From NCBI GenBank assembly GCA_018061225.1, contig JAGOUK010000028.1, forward strand, positions 1 through 10,421: 10,421 nucleotides of DNA, given 5' to 3'. Under the pieces are notes generated by a model, which saw only the letters and a program-made list of their open reading frames with translations, did no database searches and was not told where the DNA came from. The translations under genes and the position numbers were made by a program. This stretch comes from Candidatus Omnitrophota bacterium (lineage in GTDB: Bacteria; Omnitrophota; Gorgyraeia; 2-02-FULL-51-18; JAGOUK01). Positions 5,276 through 10,421 of this stretch are shown here, piece after piece. The stretch's first letter is position 1. The number at the start of each line of letters is the position of its first letter.

Positions 5276-6327
5276 CAGCGGTCCTGAAGTTTTTTTTGGA
5301 TTTCTTTGAAGTCTTTGAAGAGCTTGGGGAGCCTGGAAATATAGATAATTCGCTCTTTTTCCTCCCGGATCGGAAGCGGAGGGCTGCCCAACAGAATCGA
5401 TCCGTCCGGCACATCCGTGAAGACGCCGCTTTGGGCGCCGATGATGGCGCGGGTGCCGACTTTGACATGCCCGACCACGCCAACCTGACCCGCCAGGATC
5501 ACGCCGTCACCGAGTTTGGCGGATCCGGCAATACCGACTTGAGCGATTACCAGACAATCCTCGCCGATCTCGACATTGTGGGCAATTTGCACCAGATTAT
5601 CGATCTTGGTGCCGCGCTTGATCACCGTAGTCCCAAATCGGGCACGGTCCACGCAGGAGTTTGCCCCGATCTCAACATCATCCTCGATACGAACATTGCC
5701 CCGCTGAGGTACTTTGACGTATTTACCGGCAAAATTTTCATATCCGAATCCATCGGCGCCGATCACCACGCCGGCGTGCAGAACCACGCGGTCACCGATC
5801 AAAGACCGGTCGCGGACGGTTACATTCTCATAGATCAGCGTGTCCTTGCCGATCACGCAATCGTCGCCGATGACGGTGCCGGCCATCAGGGTGGCGCCGT
5901 CGGCCACGCGTGATCTTTCGCCGATCACGGTTTGGGCGCCGACATAAACATTTGCGCCGATCATGGCCGTGGGATCAATAAAGGCGGTTGGGTGAATGCC
6001 GGTGCGGGCCAGGTCTTCCCGGCCGGTGGTCCAAATGGTGAGGACTTGTAAAAAAGCTTGGGCAGGGTGGTCGACAACGATCACCGGCTTGTCCCGGTAA
6101 GCGGAATCGCGGCCGACCAGGACGGCTCCCGCGCGGCTTTTTTGAAGCAGCGGCAGGTATTTGACGTCCTTCAAAAAAGTAATTTCCGCGGGACCGGCCT
6201 CCTGAATACCACAGGCGCCGGACACGCGGAAATCTGAGTTTCCGACCGCCTCCCCTCCGACCATCGCGGCGATTTGCGCCAGCGTCAGGTCGGCGGGAGA
6301 GCCGGCTTGAGAATTACTTTTTTCCAT
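5275..6327 (-). CDS. lpxD: UDP-3-O-acylglucosamine N-acyltransferase LpxD
   Basis: LpxD N-acylates UDP-3-O-acyl-glucosamine to give the diacyl product used by LpxI. The 350-residue protein has the expected order: an N-terminal uridine-binding domain (about 14-105, with ITFLKDVKYLP at 49-59), a long left-handed beta-helix of hexapeptide repeats (about 108-305), and a C-terminal helical extension (320-350) that in known structures binds ACP. The catalytic histidine is H250 in DNLVQIAHN (243-251). H287 lies in VVGHVKVG (284-291), where E. coli has a second conserved His. FGYENFAGKYVKVPQRG (194-210) is the usual loop before it. The start overlaps the end of ompH by 14 nt and has no clear Shine-Dalgarno, so expression probably depends on coupling to ompH. 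A run of eight A residues in the coding strand (5290-5297) lies close to the 3' end. Confidence 0.96.
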   Translation of the reverse strand: MEKSNSQAGSPADLTLAQIAAMVGGEAVGNSDFRVSGACGIQEAGPAEITFLKDVKYLPLLQKSRAGAVLVGRDSAYRDKPVIVVDHPAQAFLQVLTIWTTGREDLARTGIHPTAFIDPTAMIGANVYVGAQTVIGERSRVADGATLMAGTVIGDDCVIGKDTLIYENVTVRDRSLIGDRVVLHAGVVIGADGFGYENFAGKYVKVPQRGNVRIEDDVEIGANSCVDRARFGTTVIKRGTKIDNLVQIAHNVEIGEDCLVIAQVGIAGSAKLGDGVILAGQVGVVGHVKVGTRAIIGAQSGVFTDVPDGSILLGSPPLPIREEKERIIYISRLPKLFKDFKEIQKKLQDR

Positions 6328-6814
6328 TCAGACGGGCGGTGATTTCCTTGGAGAGATCGCTCTGGTCCTTCTTGTAGACGAGGACGCGGTCGTTGTAGAT
6401 GTAGTCGTAGCCTTTTTCCTTACCGTAGGCTTGGATGACATCGTCGATCTCTTTGAGGATGTCGCGGATCATGTCGTCGCGCTTCTTGCGGAGGGCCAGG
6501 CGCGCATCGCGGTCAAACGCCTGGAGCTCCTGGACCTTTTGGTCCATCTGACGCTGCTTTTCTTCGCGCGCTTCGGGGGCCATCAGCTCAACTTCGTCAC
6601 GGAGCTTTTTGATCACGTTGACGAGGGCTTCGCGCTGCACGCGCTTTTCTTCTGATTCCTTCTGAAGGTCGGCGTCAAACTGCTTGGTCTTGTCATAGGA
6701 GTCAAACACCTGAGAAACATTGATGAACCCGATCTTGGCTTCCGCAAAAGCGGTTCCACCCATCAGGACCACGACCGCCAACATCAAACCCAGCACGCGT
6801 AATTGAGATTTCAT
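6314..6814 (-). CDS. skp: Periplasmic chaperone, Skp/OmpH family
   Basis: Skp (OmpH) holds unfolded outer-membrane proteins in the periplasm and delivers them to the BAM complex. The 166-residue precursor matches the family length. A signal peptide spans about 1-24 (MKSQLR, a hydrophobic core LGLMLAVVVLMGGTAF, likely cleavage after AFA). The mature protein begins with the family's KIGFINVSQVFDSY strand and helix (27-40). A long, highly charged alpha-helical hairpin follows (about 42-130), rich in K, R, E and D, giving the tentacle-like coiled coil. The C-terminal part returns to a short beta strand, YDYIYNDRVLVY (136-147). The position between bamA and lpxD is the classic one. The start is fixed by AAGGAG 8 nt upstream. 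Confidence 0.93.
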   Translation of the reverse strand: MKSQLRVLGLMLAVVVLMGGTAFAEAKIGFINVSQVFDSYDKTKQFDADLQKESEEKRVQREALVNVIKKLRDEVELMAPEAREEKQRQMDQKVQELQAFDRDARLALRKKRDDMIRDILKEIDDVIQAYGKEKGYDYIYNDRVLVYKKDQSDLSKEITARLNGKK

Positions 6815-6822
6815 TTCCGATT

Positions 6823-6828
6823 CTCCTT
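6823..6828 (-). promoter_or_regulatory. Ribosome binding site of ompH/skp
   Basis: AAGGAG on the minus strand lies 8 nt before the ATG at 6814, within the 35-nt gap after bamA. It is one of the strongest sites in the run and suggests high translation of the chaperone. Confidence 0.7.
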
Positions 6829-6849
6829 GTTGATTGGTTTAAAAGTTTT

Positions 6850-9168
6850 TTAGAAGCCGCGGCTCATATTGAAGTAGAAGCGAACGTCTTTGCCTTCACC
6901 CTCAACGTCATCCAGCGGATACCCTGCGTCCACCTTCAGCGGACCGATGGGGGTTTTGACACGGATACCGAGACCCACGCCTGAATAAATTTTTTCATTG
7001 CCGATATCCTCAATCGTGGCGTCGACTGTGCCGACATCATAAAAGGCCGCGCCTTTGATCACGCCGGGAAATATCGGGAAGGTGTATTCAGCATTACCGA
7101 CCCAGTACGCTTCACCGCCGATGGGGTCCTGCGTTCCCGTGTCACGGGGTCCGATACGGCGTTCGCGATATCCGCGAACCGTGTTGGCACCGCCCGCGTA
7201 ATACCGTTCGAAGATAGGAACTTTTTCGGAGTCGTCATAAGCGTCCGCGATACCGCCGCGAAGTTTGAGCTCGAGAATATTGTCCTTAAAAAGCTCACGG
7301 TAAGTGGCTCCAAGTCCCGTGAGTTTCCAGAAGTCGCGATCCCCGCCCAGAACGCCGCCGGCCAGCTCGGCTCCGCCTTGCAACAAATTACCCTTGGTCG
7401 GCACAAAGCGGTTGTCGCGAGTGTCGTGCGTCAGCGTCGCCCCAACTCGCGAAACATTCGTCTTGCCGATCTCGGCCCTCAAATCAGCGGAAGCGGTATC
7501 AGCGATATCCGATATTTCTACCTGCTCAAAGCCATAGTAAGTGCTGATCGAATCATAGTCCGTCAGCTCTTTGCCGATGCGAATACGGCCGCCGGTTTGC
7601 TTCTCATCAAAGAAAAGTCCGGAGCTGCGGGTCTTGTTGTATTCCCGGCGGTAGAGATCGAATCCAAGCGAAAAAGGATTGCCCATAAACCAAGGGTCGG
7701 TCCAGGAAAGCTCACCCTGAGAACGGACAGAACCCAACTGCACGCGTGCCGTCAGGTCCTGTCCCGCACCGGTGAACGACGGCCAATCGGCGATGTCAAA
7801 GTTGGATTGGCGAACCTGAACAAAGCCGACCGCCTTGTCGATGGAGCTGAATCCGCCGCCGAAGCTAAACTCACCCGTCTTGGTCTCTTTAACGGTAACG
7901 ACAAGATCCTTCGAATCGGCATTGGCCGTGTCGGCCGTGTCGAGCTGAACCTCTTCAAAGAATCCGAGGTTGAAGAGTCTTTCTTTGGACTTCTTCAGGG
8001 CCGCGCCGTTGAACGGCTCGCCCGGGTACACGCGCAATTCCCGGCGGATGACGATATCTTGTGTCTTGTTATTGCCGCGGATGATGATGCGGTTCACTGA
8101 GGTGATGTTGTTCTCGGTGATCTTGTAAGAAACATCCACTCTCTGGGTCTGCTCGTTGTACACGGAGTCAAACGCGACCTTCGCGTTCATGTAGCCTTTT
8201 TCGAAGTACAGGTCCTGAATGTTGGTAACGCTCTGACGCAGGCCTTTGCGGGAGAACGGAGAGCCGCTCTTAAGCTCCATGGCTTTGACGATCTCATCAT
8301 TGGTGAAGACCTGATTACCGCGAAAATTCACCGTGCCTACCTGATACAGCTGACCTTCCTCGACCACGAAAATCAGACGAATATCGCCGCGGTCATTCAG
8401 GTTCTCGGTCTTATAGGTTGCCTTGGCATCGCTGTAACCGTATTCGTCGTAGAGAGCCTGAATGCGCTGAAGATCGAGATCCAGCGCGTCTTTCTTGAGA
8501 GCGCCCGAAATCCAGAACCACTGAGCGGCCTTGGTCTCAATTTTGGACTTAAGGTCTCCGACCTTGATCGCCTTGACGCCCTCGAACTCGATCTGCTTGA
8601 CGACCAGCTTGGCGCCTTCGTCGACAATGATCTGAAGCTTGGCTTGATTGGCGGTGGGGTCAAAGTCAGTCTTATATCGCACGCCGGCGTCGTAATAGCC
8701 CTTCTCTTCATACAGCTTCTTGGCGGCGTCAACGTCGCGGCGCACCTGCTGTTCGTCAAAGAAGTCTCCCGCCTTGGACTTCACCTTGGCTTCGATGTCT
8801 TTGGTCTTGATCTTCACGTTGCCGGTGATCTCGACTTCGCGCAAAACGGGCTTTTCTTTAACGACAAAAATGACTTTGACCTTGCTGGTCGCCGGATCGG
8901 TCTCTTGCTTGATCTGAACGTCCTTGAAGTAGCCAAGGCTGTAAAGACGCTTCAAATCTTCGCTCAGCACTTGAGTGGACGCCGGTTTACCCGGAACTGT
9001 TCTGAGCTGGGTCAAAATAGTCTGCAGCGCAACCGTTTCGTTGCCCGCAACGGTGACTTCGGAGACGACGGCGCCGTCATCGGCCGCGGCGGCCTTGGCG
9101 GGCATAAACATGGCATGGCTGGCGAACATCAACGTTGCGATGGCTAAACTAAAGAATTTGCGCTTCAT
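6850..9168 (-). CDS. bamA: Outer membrane protein assembly factor BamA (Omp85)
   Basis: BamA is the central subunit of the BAM complex that folds and inserts beta-barrel proteins into the outer membrane. The 772-residue precursor has a signal peptide (about 1-28, ending AKAAAA), five POTRA domains (about 33-106, 107-187, 188-273, 274-353, 354-430) and a 16-stranded barrel (about 432-772). POTRA features repeat through the sequence, such as LGYFKDV, KGYYDAG, YGYSDAK, KGYMNAK and LGFFEEV, each near a domain's second helix. The loop-6 motif VRGYRERRIGP (664-674) is intact, and the protein ends in FYFNMSRGF with the C-terminal aromatic of the beta-signal. Length and domain count are close to E. 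coli BamA. A GAGGA 11 nt before the ATG is a somewhat distant Shine-Dalgarno. The gene opens the envelope operon, directly behind its own promoter. Confidence 0.97.
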   Translation of the reverse strand: MKRKFFSLAIATLMFASHAMFMPAKAAAADDGAVVSEVTVAGNETVALQTILTQLRTVPGKPASTQVLSEDLKRLYSLGYFKDVQIKQETDPATSKVKVIFVVKEKPVLREVEITGNVKIKTKDIEAKVKSKAGDFFDEQQVRRDVDAAKKLYEEKGYYDAGVRYKTDFDPTANQAKLQIIVDEGAKLVVKQIEFEGVKAIKVGDLKSKIETKAAQWFWISGALKKDALDLDLQRIQALYDEYGYSDAKATYKTENLNDRGDIRLIFVVEEGQLYQVGTVNFRGNQVFTNDEIVKAMELKSGSPFSRKGLRQSVTNIQDLYFEKGYMNAKVAFDSVYNEQTQRVDVSYKITENNITSVNRIIIRGNNKTQDIVIRRELRVYPGEPFNGAALKKSKERLFNLGFFEEVQLDTADTANADSKDLVVTVKETKTGEFSFGGGFSSIDKAVGFVQVRQSNFDIADWPSFTGAGQDLTARVQLGSVRSQGELSWTDPWFMGNPFSLGFDLYRREYNKTRSSGLFFDEKQTGGRIRIGKELTDYDSISTYYGFEQVEISDIADTASADLRAEIGKTNVSRVGATLTHDTRDNRFVPTKGNLLQGGAELAGGVLGGDRDFWKLTGLGATYRELFKDNILELKLRGGIADAYDDSEKVPIFERYYAGGANTVRGYRERRIGPRDTGTQDPIGGEAYWVGNAEYTFPIFPGVIKGAAFYDVGTVDATIEDIGNEKIYSGVGLGIRVKTPIGPLKVDAGYPLDDVEGEGKDVRFYFNMSRGF

Positions 9169-9197
9169 AGGTATAGGTGTCCTCGGTGATTAAGCGG

Positions 9198-9225
9198 ATA
9201 ATATAGCATAGTCGAGGGCTGTCAA
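9198..9225 (-). promoter_or_regulatory. Sigma70-type promoter of bamA and the envelope operon
   Basis: In the 70-bp gap between dnaB and bamA the minus strand reads TTGACA (9225-9220), a 16-nt spacer, then TATTAT (9203-9198). The -35 box is a perfect consensus and the -10 box matches TATAAT at five of six positions. Transcription would start near 9191, leaving a leader of about 23 nt. No dnaB terminator is visible ahead of it, so some read-through from dnaB is possible. Confidence 0.7.
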
Positions 9226-9238
9226 GAAGGGTCGGCTA

Positions 9239-10421
9239 TCAGGCGCCGGCGTCCTCGGGCGGCCGCCGAAGATCCAGATTTTGGAAACGGGTGAACTCTT
9301 TGATAAAGGCCAGTTTGATCGTCCCGACCGGGCCGCTGCGCTGTTTGGCGATGATGACTTCCGCCAGGCCGCGGTTCTCTTCGGTGGGCTTGTAATACTC
9401 TTCGCGCATGAGCAGGACGACCATGTCAGCATCCTGTTCGATGGCGCCGGATTCACGGAGATCTGAGAGCTGCGGCCGGTGGTCGGTGCGGCTTTCGACC
9501 GCGCGTGAAAGCTGACTGACGGCGATGACCGGGCAATGCAGCTCACGGGCCAGCGCCTTGAGCGAACGGCTGATCGTCGAAATTTCCTGCTGGCGGTTTT
9601 CCAGATTGTCGTCGGAACGCATCAGCTGGAGGTAGTCGATGATGATCAACTGGATATTGTGCTGCGCCTTCAGGCGGCGCGCCTTGGCGCGAAGCTCCAG
9701 GACTGAGATGCCGGGGGTATCATCGATAAAAATAGGCGCCTTGGAGAGCTTTGCGGCCGCGTCCGTGAGCTTTGGCCAGTCAGCCTGGGCCAAAAATCCC
9801 GTCCTGACCTTATGCGCGTTGACCTTGGCCTGCGAACACAGCATGCGCTGCGTCAGCTGTTCTTTGGACATTTCTAAGCTGAAAATGGCCGTCGGGATTT
9901 TTTCGGTGATACCGACATGTTCGGTGATATTGGTGACCAGAGCGCTCTTACCCATCGACGGGCGGGCCGCGACGATGATGAGATCCGAGGGCTGTAATCC
10001 CGCGGTCTGAATATCAAATTCGTGGAAGCCGGTCGGAACGCCGGTAATGTTTTCTTTGCGTTGATACAGGCGGTCAATCGTCTCGATGCAACTCTTGACG
10101 ATATCCTTGATCAACATCGTGTCGGATCCAAATTTATTGCCGGCGATTTCGAAGATGGCCTTTTCGGCGCGGTCCAGCAGCGTGTCAGCGCCTTCAGATG
10201 CCTCATAACCTTCCTGGGCAATCTGCGTCGCGGAGTGAATGAGGCTGCGGAGAATGTACTTTTCGTGAACGATCTTGATGTAGTAGCCGATATTCGCGCT
10301 GGTCGGCACCGCGGCCGAAAGTTCCGAGATATAAGCCGCTCCGCCGACCGCGTCGAGGGTCTGGTCCTGCGTGAGCGTTTCGGTCAGCGTGATCAGGTCG
10401 ACGGCTTTATTGGCCTCGAAC
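9239..10421 (-). CDS. dnaB: Replicative DNA helicase DnaB (5' end outside the window)
   Basis: DnaB is the hexameric 5'-3' helicase that unwinds DNA at the replication fork. The visible 393 residues run from the N-terminal helical domain to the stop. The reading frame stays open to the right edge (FEANKAVDLITLTETL..., then GGAAYISEL and VPTSANIGYYIKIV), which is the usual DnaB N-domain, so the GTG at 10309 is internal and not the start. About 50-70 N-terminal residues are missing. The RecA-like domain shows GVPTGFHEFD, a Walker A ARPSMGKS (lysine codon 9947-9949), a Walker B LIIIDYLQLM, VSQLSR, the QLSDLRESGAIEQDAD motif, and the AKQRSGP arginine-finger segment. No intein interrupts it. Its stop is 14 nt upstream of the bamA promoter -35 box. 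It is probably the end of a separate replication or ribosomal-protein operon. Confidence 0.97.
   Translation of the reverse strand, partial: FEANKAVDLITLTETLTQDQTLDAVGGAAYISELSAAVPTSANIGYYIKIVHEKYILRSLIHSATQIAQEGYEASEGADTLLDRAEKAIFEIAGNKFGSDTMLIKDIVKSCIETIDRLYQRKENITGVPTGFHEFDIQTAGLQPSDLIIVAARPSMGKSALVTNITEHVGITEKIPTAIFSLEMSKEQLTQRMLCSQAKVNAHKVRTGFLAQADWPKLTDAAAKLSKAPIFIDDTPGISVLELRAKARRLKAQHNIQLIIIDYLQLMRSDDNLENRQQEISTISRSLKALARELHCPVIAVSQLSRAVESRTDHRPQLSDLRESGAIEQDADMVVLLMREEYYKPTEENRGLAEVIIAKQRSGPVGTIKLAFIKEFTRFQNLDLRRPPEDAGA

Noticed and set aside
5290..5297. A8 run near the end of lpxD as a programmed frameshift site
   Set aside because: lpxD and lpxC each have complete, normal ends and starts in their own frames (TGATG overlap), so no frameshift is needed to explain the arrangement.
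3181..6327. Hexapeptide-repeat DNA of lpxA and lpxD as possible tandem repeats
   Set aside because: The periodicity is at the protein level (left-handed beta-helix turns). The DNA is not repetitive.
7378..8100. 240-codon plus-strand open frame antisense to bamA
   Set aside because: It is a shadow of the Omp85 coding sequence with no ribosome binding site or family motif that I can see.
10307..10309. GTG at 10309 as the start of the helicase gene
   Set aside because: The same frame continues upstream to the window edge and encodes the expected DnaB N-domain sequence, so the gene is simply truncated by the window.

Overview
The window looks like chromosomal DNA of a diderm (Gram-negative) bacterium that makes lipid A, with moderately high GC. 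It holds the Omp85 assembly factor BamA, a Skp/OmpH chaperone, and five consecutive early-pathway genes (lpxD, lpxC, fabZ, lpxA, lpxI). The use of LpxI instead of LpxH, together with an unadenylylated-type (alpha) glutamine synthetase and an orphan OmpR-type regulator, argues against a close enterobacterial relative. The phylum cannot be settled from the sequence; a deep-branching diderm such as a member of the PVC/Omnitrophota or a similar group is only a guess.

Layout, in the direction of transcription (almost everything is on the minus strand, so read from right to left): the 3' part of dnaB (replicative helicase, entering from the right edge); a 70-bp gap with a near-consensus sigma70-type promoter; then a tight run bamA - ompH/skp - lpxD - lpxC - fabZ - lpxA - lpxI - response regulator - glnA. 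Gaps within the run are between -14 and +39 nt. Start and stop codons overlap at ompH/lpxD, lpxD/lpxC and lpxA/lpxI. No clear terminator is visible inside the run, so one transcript from the bamA promoter to glnA is plausible.

The envelope genes work together. BamA inserts beta-barrel proteins into the outer membrane and OmpH chaperones them across the periplasm. LpxA, LpxC, LpxD and LpxI perform the first steps of lipid A synthesis up to lipid X, and FabZ supplies the fatty-acid elongation cycle that competes for the same hydroxyacyl-ACP pool. LpxB and later enzymes are not in the window.

The last two genes are of a different kind: a winged-helix regulator whose receiver domain has lost the phospho-accepting aspartate, followed by glutamine synthetase. 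The output domain resembles the GlnR type of nitrogen regulator, and the neighbouring glnA makes a nitrogen-control role attractive but unproven.

The left edge (1-211) appears to hold the last codons of a plus-strand gene converging on glnA. Between the two genes lies a perfect 33-bp inverted repeat with an 80-bp spacer. Each arm can fold on its own, and the left arm is followed by a T-tract like an intrinsic terminator. This element and the regulator/glnA pair are the most unusual parts of an otherwise ordinary housekeeping region. I saw no CRISPR array, tRNA, rRNA or transposase gene.
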